Shown: positions 1 to 5,434 of the stretch, in pieces
Layout of the letters: each line of letters starts with the position of its first letter
Numbering within the stretch: the stretch's first letter is position 1
Assembly (NCBI GenBank): GCA_023230285.1
Contig: JALNXP010000058.1
Coordinates: forward strand, 1-10,911
Length of the DNA: 10,911 bases
Reading direction: 5' to 3'
Origin: Bacteroidales bacterium
Lineage (GTDB): Bacteria > Bacteroidota > Bacteroidia > Bacteroidales > BM520
The notes under the pieces: model-generated
The model's database searches: none
Told to the model about the DNA's origin: nothing
The model's input: only the letters and a program-made list of their open reading frames with translations
Made by a program: the position numbers and the translations under genes

Positions 1-41
1 AATTAACCTCGGAGCAAAGGTATGTAATTTCTGCCAATCCG

Positions 42-290
42 GCATACGCTCAACGACAAGCGACAGCCCGTAAACAGCGAAAAACAAAACATTGCCTATA
101 TTAAATAGTATAAGCATAGACCAACGTCCGCCGGAAGTTGACGGTAAACGCTTTGGTGATTGGGAAATGGATACTATTGTAGGACCTAATAACAAAGGAG
201 CCATAGTCCGGCTACCAAGCTATTGTCCCTGACGGAACAAAGCATGTTTATGGAAAAAATTGCTGTTTATCAATTACAAACAAGCAACCC
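42..290 (+). pseudogene. IS30-family transposase remnant, multiply frameshifted
   Basis: This is a decayed piece of an IS30-type DDE transposase. The clearest part is read from 74 to the stop at 230-232 and contains SIDQRPPEVDGKRFGDWEMD followed by TIVGPNNKGAIV. This is the conserved IS30 stretch that carries the first catalytic Asp (in DWEMDTIVG). Continuity with the family is kept only by changing frame. The bases just upstream make better sense from 42 (AYAQRQATARKQR, stop at 102-104). The bases after GAIV make better sense from about 211 (LTEQSMFMEKIA, resembling the family's LTER...MEKL segment). Two frame changes and stops mean it cannot be functional. Its 5' end may extend left of the window. 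The third frame stays open to 391, but similarity appears to end near 270-290. Family assignment rests on recognised motifs only. Confidence 0.8.
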
Positions 291-296
291 ATACAA

Positions 297-321
297 ACAT
301 GCGACCCCTTCGGGGTCATGT
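297..321. repeat. REP-like palindrome
   Basis: A near-perfect inverted repeat. GACCCC (303-308), loop TTC (309-311) and GGGGTC (312-317) form a 6-bp GC-rich stem. ACAT (297-300) and ATGT (318-321) extend it after a two-base bulge at 301-302. Such GC-rich mini-palindromes in AT-rich Bacteroidetes intergenic DNA often occur in many copies, but only this copy is visible here. It directly follows the transposase remnant. Confidence 0.55.
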
Positions 322-340
322 CAGAGAATTTATAAACTGA

Positions 341-388
341 CAAGGCAAACCCAAAATTGTTGCAAAGCAACAATGCAGACCCGCCTTG
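341..388. repeat. Nested inverted repeat (two-level stem-loop)
   Basis: An outer stem CAAGGC (341-346) with GCCTTG (383-388) encloses a perfect 8-bp inner stem, ATTGTTGC (356-363) with GCAACAAT (367-374), around an AAA loop. The structure lies just downstream of the IS30 remnant. It has no T-run after it, so it is not a standard terminator. It may be an end of a miniature element or a structured RNA fragment; the sequence does not decide between these. Confidence 0.5.
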
Positions 389-417
389 GCTGATGTGGTT
401 TTGACGCAGCGAAAGAC

Positions 418-460
418 TTTTTTGTTACTTTTCTAATCATAAAAAAGTAAAAGAAGAAAA
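418..460. repeat. Long imperfect A/T inverted repeat, terminator-like
   Basis: A T-rich arm (C, six T's, G, then TTACTTTT ending at 432) faces an A-rich arm beginning AAAAGTAA (443-450) and continuing AAGAAGAAAA. The core is TTACTTTT (425-432) with AAAAGTAA (443-450), around a loop of about ten bases. Both arms are homopolymer-rich, so folding could act as a weak bidirectional terminator. It may equally be the end of a small repetitive element together with the two hairpins to its left. Confidence 0.4.
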
Positions 461-682
461 ACAGAAAAGCAATACATGTAAATAAACATTTTGATTATAA
501 ACACTTTAAAATCAAATGCAACTAATGCAAATTTGACATAATATCAAAAAAATCAAAAATTACACCTTTAAATCTATATTTCTCAACTCTTTATTGTATT
601 TTCGCACTTGCTACTTGAATCTACGTTTTCCCTCCCCCCAAATAAATTTCCCCCTTTCCCCCTATATTTCAAAAAAATAATG
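461..682. other. AT-rich non-coding stretch upstream of tRNA-Pro
   Basis: No credible coding region is seen. The left part is plain AT-rich DNA. It includes copy 1 of the dispersed repeat (580-624), then a pyrimidine-rich tract at about 625-662 with C-runs of five and six, interrupted by AAATAAA. The C-tracts are unusual for this base composition, but no function can be assigned. Confidence 0.6.
580..624 (+). repeat. Dispersed intergenic repeat, copy 1
   Basis: Bases 580-606 are identical to 3241-3267 (27 bases, core ACTCTTTATTGTATTTTCGC). The similarity continues imperfectly: TGCTA is shared, and TGAATCTAC at 616-624 matches 3275-3283. The element contains TATTTTCG (597-604), which resembles a Bacteroidetes -7 box but has C at the seventh base. 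It lies 86 bases upstream of the canonical -7 box of tRNA-Pro, on the same strand. Confidence 0.75.
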
Positions 683-690
683 TAATTTTG
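683..690 (+). promoter_or_regulatory. -7 box of the tRNA-Pro promoter
   Basis: TAATTTTG matches the Bacteroidetes -7 consensus TAnnTTTG. The predicted transcription start is about 697, ten bases before the tRNA. No TTG-type -33 element is found at the expected 19-21 bases upstream, where the sequence is a C-run. Confidence 0.65.
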
Positions 691-706
691 CAGCCGATTA
701 AAAACA

Positions 707-781
707 CGGGGTGTGGCGCAGTTGGTTTAGCGTGCTTGACTGGGGGTCAAGAGGTCGCGAGTTCGAGTCTCGCCACTCCGA
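707..781 (+). tRNA. tRNA-Pro (anticodon GGG)
   Basis: A complete cloverleaf can be drawn. The acceptor stem is CGGGGTG (707-713) with CACTCCG (774-780), including one G-U pair. The anticodon stem is CTTGA/TCAAG around loop CTGGGGG, giving anticodon GGG for CCC and CCU codons. The T-arm is GCGAG-TTCGAGT-CTCGC, with discriminator base A at 781. The C1-G72 pair followed by A73 is typical of bacterial tRNA-Pro. CCA is not encoded (the next bases are CAA), so it must be added by the CCA-adding enzyme. The gene stands alone with its own -7 box and terminator. Confidence 0.95.
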
Positions 782-782
782 C

Positions 783-812
783 AAAAAAGGCGGATTTTCA
801 TCCGCCTTTTTT
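783..812. terminator. Bidirectional intrinsic terminator between tRNA-Pro and dxr
   Basis: The stem GGCGGAT (789-795) with ATCCGCC (800-806) has a TTTC loop. Six A's (783-788) flank it on the left and six T's (807-812) on the right. Read on the plus strand it ends the tRNA transcript one base after the mature end. Read on the minus strand the same structure also ends in a T-run, so it can stop the convergent gldH-HD-dxr transcript, whose last stop codon is about 50 bases away. Confidence 0.85.
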
Positions 813-860
813 GCGTAATATACATAATATCACCACATTAAATTCCACTCTCTGAACTCT

Positions 861-1994
861 CTAAACTCTATTCCTCGTCTCCTCATCTACCGACAAAATG
901 TCCTCAAAAGACGGCTTCTGTATCACCTTATGCTCGTCCATCGCCTTCTCTACTATATCAGCAATGTCGGTAAACTTTATCTTATTCTGCAAAAATGAAT
1001 AAACCGCAACTTCGTTAGCGGCATTCAGCACTGTCGGCATAGTGCCGCCGATGGCGATAGCGCGTTTGGCAAGATTCAAACATTTAAACACCTTGTCATC
1101 AGCTTTTTCAAAGGTGATTTCAGGATATAACGCAAAGTCGAATTTCTTGTCCGGAGACGGCATTCTGATAGGATAAGTCAGAGCGTACTGTATTGGTATC
1201 TTCATTGATGGAAGTCCCATCTGGGCTTTGATAGAGCCGTCTTCAAATTCCACCATCGAGTGTATTACCGACTGCGGGTGTACCACGACTTCTATCTGTT
1301 TCACGTCTACGCCGAAGAGCAGTTTTGCTTCTATTATCTCGAAGCCCTTATTCATCAGCGTTGCCGAGTCGATGGTAATTTTTGCGCCCATCTTCCATGT
1401 CGGGTGTTTGAGAGCCATTGCAGGTGTCACAGTCTGCAAAAACTCCAAGCTCTTACCTCTGAACGGACCGCCGGAGGCTGTCAGAAGTATCCGCCTGATG
1501 TCGCCGTGTTCGCCCTGAAGGCATTGGAAGATTGCGGAATGCTCCGAGTCTACAGGCAGTATTGCCGACTTATGCTGCATCGCCAAGTTGATGATCATCT
1601 CTCCACCTACAACAAGGCTCTCTTTGTTAGCCAAGGCGATGTTTTTGCCTGCGAGTATCGCATTATAGGTAGGTGTAAAACCTGCAAAGCCTGTGATAGC
1701 TTGAACCAACATGTCGAAGCCGGCAGTGTCGCATACATGATTCACGGAATCTCTGCCGGCAAAGACTTTGATGTCGTGTGGCTGCAAGATGTCTGCGACC
1801 TCTCTGTATTTCGTCTCATCAGCAATGATGACGGCATTAGGGTTAAATTCCAACGCCTGCTTTATCAGCAGCTCGGCATTTGAGCCGCCGCAAAGTACTT
1901 CAACGGAAAATAAATCCGGATGTTCTCTTACAACATCAAGGGTCTGCGTGCCGATAGAGCCTGTAGAACCAAGTATAGCTATCTGTTTTTTCAT
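861..1994 (-). CDS. dxr: 1-deoxy-D-xylulose 5-phosphate reductoisomerase
   Basis: Dxr (IspC) converts 1-deoxy-D-xylulose 5-phosphate to 2-C-methyl-D-erythritol 4-phosphate with NADPH. It is the committed cytosolic step of the MEP isoprenoid pathway and the target of fosmidomycin. At 377 residues it is near the usual length. Visible motifs are the NADPH-binding GSTGSIG (9-15), ANKES (122-126), metal-site PVDSEHS with D149 and E151, TASGGPF (172-178), the flexible-loop HPTWKMG (197-203), and DSATLMNKGFE (209-219) supplying S210, N215, K216 and the third metal ligand E219. It is the last gene of a probable minus-strand operon, starting 39 bases after the HDIG gene; no promoter or strong ribosome binding site is seen in that gap. 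The start is well supported because GSTGSIG sits right behind it. No active-site residue is missing. Confidence 0.97.
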   Translation of the reverse strand: MKKQIAILGSTGSIGTQTLDVVREHPDLFSVEVLCGGSNAELLIKQALEFNPNAVIIADETKYREVADILQPHDIKVFAGRDSVNHVCDTAGFDMLVQAITGFAGFTPTYNAILAGKNIALANKESLVVGGEMIINLAMQHKSAILPVDSEHSAIFQCLQGEHGDIRRILLTASGGPFRGKSLEFLQTVTPAMALKHPTWKMGAKITIDSATLMNKGFEIIEAKLLFGVDVKQIEVVVHPQSVIHSMVEFEDGSIKAQMGLPSMKIPIQYALTYPIRMPSPDKKFDFALYPEITFEKADDKVFKCLNLAKRAIAIGGTMPTVLNAANEVAVYSFLQNKIKFTDIADIVEKAMDEHKVIQKPSFEDILSVDEETRNRV

Positions 1995-2033
1995 AAGTAT
2001 TATTTATTGCATTATACGTTCCTGTATAAACGT

Positions 2034-2597
2034 CTATTTGTCATATATATAATCAAAGCCGAACATATTCAGCCAATTTTCAAAGACAGCAGCACCACGC
2101 TGTCCGTATTTTGCTATGCTGTGTTTCACTCTTTCCAAATTTTTAGGCACAGACAAGTCGGCATCAGATTTAGAGAAAAATTTATCTGCATAACAAACAA
2201 CCTGCTCTTCTATAGTATTGGGTATCATATCTTTAATCGGAAGCGGCAACTTTCTGTCTATGATTTCGTCTTTATAAAAACCTGTTCCGACATGTGTCTC
2301 GCAAAAACGCCCATAATCTGCAAATCCTTCATCTTCAAGTATTAATCTTCCTAAAATGCCATGCTGAATATACGGACAAAATCCATAGCATTCAATAGAT
2401 GCTGCATCTACCATACAAATACCTATGTCGTGAAGCATTGCAGCATTATAGACCAACTCTTTATTAATATTAAGTTCAGGGTTATTTTCACATACTGATA
2501 ATGCAGTCTTCGCAACAGCTGTAACATGCTGTATATAAATATCATAGCCTTTAGTATAGGGCTGATAATATTTCTTTATTATCAAATCAACATCCAT
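2034..2597 (-). CDS. HDIG-domain metal-dependent phosphohydrolase
   Basis: An HD-superfamily phosphohydrolase of 187 residues, probably cytosolic with a dinuclear metal site. With the start used here, likely ligands are H24, H56-D57 (in MLHDIGI), H79, H102 (in ETHVGTGF) and D138 (in CYADKFF). The order H-HD-H-H-D is that of dinuclear HD proteins. The substrate cannot be told from sequence; HD relatives hydrolyse nucleotides, dinucleotides or cyclic nucleotides. I chose the ATG at 2597 rather than the in-frame one at 2657. The earlier start would overlap the upstream lipoprotein gene by 47 bases, while 2597 follows its stop by 13 bases and has GAGG four bases ahead. The gene sits between the gldH-like gene and dxr and is likely co-transcribed with both. 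Nothing in the sequence links it functionally to either. Confidence 0.85.
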   Translation of the reverse strand: MDVDLIIKKYYQPYTKGYDIYIQHVTAVAKTALSVCENNPELNINKELVYNAAMLHDIGICMVDAASIECYGFCPYIQHGILGRLILEDEGFADYGRFCETHVGTGFYKDEIIDRKLPLPIKDMIPNTIEEQVVCYADKFFSKSDADLSVPKNLERVKHSIAKYGQRGAAVFENWLNMFGFDYIYDK

Positions 2598-2610
2598 TAA
2601 CCTCGCAATA

Positions 2611-3099
2611 TTATTCTTTCTTTTTTTCAACAACCTGTGTATCAACAAGTTTAACACCTACTTTATAAATAAACGGTATTTCATATTTCGGATAGAAACA
2701 TTCGATGTCCACATTAAGATTTTGTGGCTCTGCCACTGTAAAATTACTTCTTATCACATGTTGCAACTCTACAAAGCCATCTTCTCTCAATGTTCCACGG
2801 AAACCTTTATCATCTTTTATTCTGATTTTGAACTCTTTAATTCGCTCTTCGCCATCATCGGTGTTAGTAATCACATGAATCGGAAGAATATCATAATTAA
2901 TGTCTTGCTCATGAACGACTGTGAATACCAAGTCATAATTTTTCTTTACATTTTCTATAGGAACAGTATAATAAAGATGTTGAAAGCGTGGCCACACAGC
3001 TGTATCAAAAGTATTTTCCTGCTCAAAATATACTTTATTTCTATTACAAGCTGTAAAAAGCAACAACATCGAGACAATTATAAAAAGATATTTTTTCAT
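2611..3099 (-). CDS. gldH: GldH-family gliding motility lipoprotein
   Basis: A predicted lipoprotein of 162 residues. The signal peptide (1-17) has a lipobox FTAC with the lipidated Cys at 18, so the mature protein is membrane-anchored on the periplasmic side. The mature part matches the GldH pattern as I know it: a Trp near the start (W36), VPIENVKKNYD (46-56), a central beta-rich stretch with GEERIKEFKIRIKD, then FYPKYEIPFIYKVGVKLV near the C-terminus. GldH is required for gliding in Flavobacterium and is often kept in non-gliding Bacteroidetes, where gld genes serve or accompany type IX secretion. A T9SS cargo gene lies in the same window (8091-9386). It appears to be the first gene of its operon, with a -7 box about 70 bases upstream. 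Assignment is by pattern recognition of a weakly conserved family. Confidence 0.8.
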   Translation of the reverse strand: MKKYLFIIVSMLLLFTACNRNKVYFEQENTFDTAVWPRFQHLYYTVPIENVKKNYDLVFTVVHEQDINYDILPIHVITNTDDGEERIKEFKIRIKDDKGFRGTLREDGFVELQHVIRSNFTVAEPQNLNVDIECFYPKYEIPFIYKVGVKLVDTQVVEKKKE

Positions 3100-3166
3100 A
3101 ACATATTCATTTTTAGCACATTAAAAAAACGATCACAAATTAAAAATCTTTTTAATCTGTGGGTGA

Positions 3167-3174
3167 CAAAGGTA
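3167..3174 (-). promoter_or_regulatory. -7 box of the gldH-HD-dxr promoter
   Basis: On the minus strand this reads TACCTTTG, a perfect TAnnTTTG -7 box. The predicted start is near 3160, leaving an untranslated leader of about 60 bases before gldH. No clear -33 TTG is found at the right distance. Confidence 0.65.
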
Positions 3175-3240
3175 CATTTTTTTAAGAAATTTCTTTCATT
3201 ATTTATTGTTTTCTTTTAAATAATCTTCAATAGGAAGAAA

Positions 3241-3283
3241 TTCTCAACTCTTTATTGTATTTTCGCAATGCTAATGAATCTAC
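3241..3283 (+). repeat. Dispersed intergenic repeat, copy 2
   Basis: This copy bridges the other two. Bases 3241-3267 are identical to 580-606, and bases 3255-3279 are identical to 10366-10390 (25 bases, core GTATTTTCGCAATGCTAATG). It contains TATTTTCG (3258-3265), 84 bases upstream of the canonical -7 box of the hydrogenase operon and on the same strand. Its position between divergent genes makes a regulatory role possible. Confidence 0.8.
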
Positions 3284-3318
3284 CGCTCTTATAAAAAAAC
3301 AGAAAATCAATAAAACAA

Positions 3319-3349
3319 TTGGTTACTTTAATCTTTTATTATAATTTTG
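3319..3349 (+). promoter_or_regulatory. Promoter of the hydrogenase operon
   Basis: TTG (3319-3321) and TAATTTTG (3342-3349) are separated by 20 bases, matching the Bacteroidetes -33/-7 arrangement. The predicted start is near 3356, giving an untranslated leader of about 69 bases before the first gene. I see no riboswitch-like fold or hairpin in that leader. The first ATG (3425) has no Shine-Dalgarno sequence. Confidence 0.75.
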
Positions 3350-3424
3350 CACTTTATATTTGAATATGTTAAATATAAAAAATTTTATTGTTGCGAGTAA
3401 GATGTTGTTATAAAATATATTATT

Positions 3425-3712
3425 ATGATAGTAAAAGTTTGTGTAGGCAGTTCGTGTCATCTTAAAGGCTCTTATGATGTTATTGAAAAGATGAAAGAAA
3501 TACTTAAGAAGTATGATGTAGAAGACCTTATAGATCTTCAAGCAAGTTTTTGCCTTGGTTTCTGCGCTCAAGGTGTTACAGTTAAAGCTGACGATTTTGA
3601 TAAAGCAACAGTAGATAAAATTGGTGACAATCAGCTACTTCTGCATAATGTCAATAAAGATAATATTGAAGACACTTTTGCGACAAAAATATATCCTTTG
3701 CTGAATATTTAA
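3425..3712 (+). CDS. NuoE-like thioredoxin-fold [2Fe-2S] protein
   Basis: A free-standing [2Fe-2S] electron carrier of 95 residues, related to the cluster domain of NuoE and the HndA/HydC subunits of NAD-linked hydrogenases. The four likely ligands are C6 and C11 (CVGSSC, spacing CX4C) and C43 and C47 (CLGFC, spacing CX3C), the classic arrangement of this family. It lacks the N-terminal helical region of full-length NuoE. It is the first gene of the operon, with its stop 12 bases before the PAS hydrogenase, so it probably passes electrons to or from one of the two hydrogenase-family proteins. The equivalent gene also leads the hfs-type clusters of Firmicutes, as far as I recall. There is no NuoF-like flavoprotein in the window, so a direct NADH link is not shown. 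Confidence 0.88.
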   Translation: MIVKVCVGSSCHLKGSYDVIEKMKEILKKYDVEDLIDLQASFCLGFCAQGVTVKADDFDKATVDKIGDNQLLLHNVNKDNIEDTFATKIYPLLNI

Positions 3713-3724
3713 AATTAAATTAAT

Positions 3725-5422
3725 ATGGGCGACTATCTTGTTTTCAAAAAGGCTCGTTGTAAGGATTGTTATAAATGCTTGAGAGAATGTCCTGTAAAGG
3801 CTATTGAGATTAAAGACCATCAAGCTCAAATTATAGCAGACCGTTGTATTTTGTGCGGACGCTGCACTATTGTATGTCCTCAAAATGCTAAAGTTGTTCA
3901 CAGTGAGCGCGATGTGGTCGAAAGATTGTTGAATGGAGATGCTCGTGTGATAGCAAGTGTAGCTCCATCGTGTATTTCAAGTTTTGGAATTCAAAATTTT
4001 TATTCTTTAAAAATTGCATTAGGAAAACTTGGATTTTCCGATGCGGAAGAAACTGCCCTCGGAGCTAATGCGGTTGTTATAGAGTACAAAAAATTACTTG
4101 AAAGCGGTCAATTTAAGAATTTTATCACCTCCGCCTGTCCTGCTGTTTGTAAAATGATACAGATGTATTATCCAAAGGCATTGAAATACCTCTCTCCGGT
4201 AGATTCACCGATGGTTGCTCATGCAAAAATCATCAAAAAAGAAAATCCGAACGCAAAAATCGTATTTATCGGACCTTGTATTGCAAAAAAAAGAGAGGCT
4301 TTTGAAAGTGAACTGATAGATGGCGTGCTTACATTTGAAGATTTGAAAGAGATGCTCGCAGATAGAAATATCGACATCCATGATAAAACATATACTCAAA
4401 TAGATTCACAACACTATTTTGCTAATCTTGCTAAATCGTTTCCTGTGACGGAAGGCATTATAAAATCTTTTGATTATTTACCGAAAGGCTATGAATATAT
4501 GGCTGTTGATGGCGCAGACAGATGCGTTGAAGTACTTGACAACATAGATAGTTTGTCGGGTGTGTTTTTGGAACTTAATACTTGTAGTCATTCCTGTATT
4601 AACGGACCGTGTAAACTTGAACTTAACGGTGGAAGCATCAAAGCAAAATCGGACATCAGACAATATGTAAACAAAGAAGTTAAAGAACTACCGCAACAAG
4701 AAGATAATTACGATTTCGGTATCAACATTACTGCCGGCTATCCAAGAATTCGCAGAAATAATGCACCGCCGACCGAAGAAGAAATTACGGCTATTCTTGC
4801 AAAGACCGGTAAATTCAAACCTGAAGACGAGCTGAATTGCGGCTCCTGCGGCTATGCAACTTGCCGCGAAAAAGCATGGGCTGTCTATAACGGCTATGCA
4901 GATGTCGAAATGTGCCTCCCTTATATGCGTGAACGCACAGAATCAATGTCTTACGAAATTATACAAAATAGTCCGGAAGGTATTATCGTTGTTGATAACA
5001 AGTATAATATCTCGGAAATCAACTCTAAGGCACTCCAACTATTAGGCATTCATAATGAAAATGTTAAAGGTAAATGCGCTACCGACTTCTTTAATTCCGA
5101 TGTCATTGATATGTCAAATGTAGAAAAATCAGTAGAAAAACAAAGAATTTATATTGAACCGACAAATTCGTATATCGATTTGTCTATCAACATATTGAAA
5201 GGTCATAACGCCATATTTCTAATGATGCGTGATGTTACTGCAAAAGTTAATTATGAAGATAAACTTAAAGGTATGAAAATGGAAACATTGAAGACTACTG
5301 ATGATGTTATCCAAAAGCAAATGCGTGTGGCTCAGGAAATTGCTTCTCTGTTAGGCGAAACAACGGCGGAGACAAAAGTAGCTTTGTTAAAATTGAAAAA
5401 AACTCTTCAAAAAGAGGATTAA
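3725..5422 (+). CDS. Sensory-type [FeFe] hydrogenase with PAS domain (HydS/HfsB-like)
   Basis: A putative H2 or redox sensor of 565 residues. Domains in order: two 4Fe-4S motifs (C12-C15-C18-C22 and C41-C44-C47-C51); the [FeFe] hydrogenase catalytic domain (about 75-320); a 4Fe-4S domain of the CGSCGYATC type (C372, C375, C380, C397); a PAS domain (about 408-505); and a C-terminal helix (about 510-565). The H-cluster cubane ligands are present: C138 in TSACP, C185 in GPCIAKK, C287 and C291 in TCSHSC. The canonical TSCCP motif is altered to TSACP, so the proton-relay Cys is Ala137; the third motif also departs from the usual MACPGGC form. Putative sensory hydrogenases such as Thermotoga HydS share the Ala substitution, which goes with low turnover. 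The phosphatase gene follows after 12 bases, suggesting the PAS/helix output acts on it. No Shine-Dalgarno sequence precedes the ATG. Confidence 0.93.
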   Translation: MGDYLVFKKARCKDCYKCLRECPVKAIEIKDHQAQIIADRCILCGRCTIVCPQNAKVVHSERDVVERLLNGDARVIASVAPSCISSFGIQNFYSLKIALGKLGFSDAEETALGANAVVIEYKKLLESGQFKNFITSACPAVCKMIQMYYPKALKYLSPVDSPMVAHAKIIKKENPNAKIVFIGPCIAKKREAFESELIDGVLTFEDLKEMLADRNIDIHDKTYTQIDSQHYFANLAKSFPVTEGIIKSFDYLPKGYEYMAVDGADRCVEVLDNIDSLSGVFLELNTCSHSCINGPCKLELNGGSIKAKSDIRQYVNKEVKELPQQEDNYDFGINITAGYPRIRRNNAPPTEEEITAILAKTGKFKPEDELNCGSCGYATCREKAWAVYNGYADVEMCLPYMRERTESMSYEIIQNSPEGIIVVDNKYNISEINSKALQLLGIHNENVKGKCATDFFNSDVIDMSNVEKSVEKQRIYIEPTNSYIDLSINILKGHNAIFLMMRDVTAKVNYEDKLKGMKMETLKTTDDVIQKQMRVAQEIASLLGETTAETKVALLKLKKTLQKED

Positions 5423-5423
5423 C

Positions 5424-5429
5424 AGGAGG
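5424..5429 (+). promoter_or_regulatory. Strong Shine-Dalgarno site fixing a GTG start
   Basis: AGGAGG begins two bases after the hydrogenase stop and ends five bases before GTG (5435-5437). It decides the start of the phosphatase gene. It is the only perfect Shine-Dalgarno sequence I see in the window, in a lineage where most genes lack one. Confidence 0.8.
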
Positions 5430-5434
5430 TTGTC

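Noticed and set aside
1260..1883. Open plus-strand frame of 207 codons inside dxr
   Set aside because: It lies fully antisense to a clearly identified dxr gene, and its translation shows no recognisable family.
2598..2657. Upstream in-frame start for the HDIG gene adding 20 residues
   Set aside because: It would overlap the gldH-like gene by 47 bases. The ATG at 2597 follows that gene's stop neatly and has GAGG ahead of it.
2722..3219. Open plus-strand frame of 165 codons
   Set aside because: Antisense to the lipoprotein gene, extending into AT-rich intergenic DNA; low-complexity product rich in Ile, Phe and Lys.
3268..3300. Short leader peptide beginning ATGCTAATGAAT in repeat copies 2 and 3
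   Set aside because: The ATG lies only a few bases after the TATTTTCG box, copy 1 lacks it, and the peptides diverge after four residues.
3350..3424. Riboswitch or structured leader before the hydrogenase operon
   Set aside because: The leader is almost pure A and T with no stable stem or known motif visible by eye.
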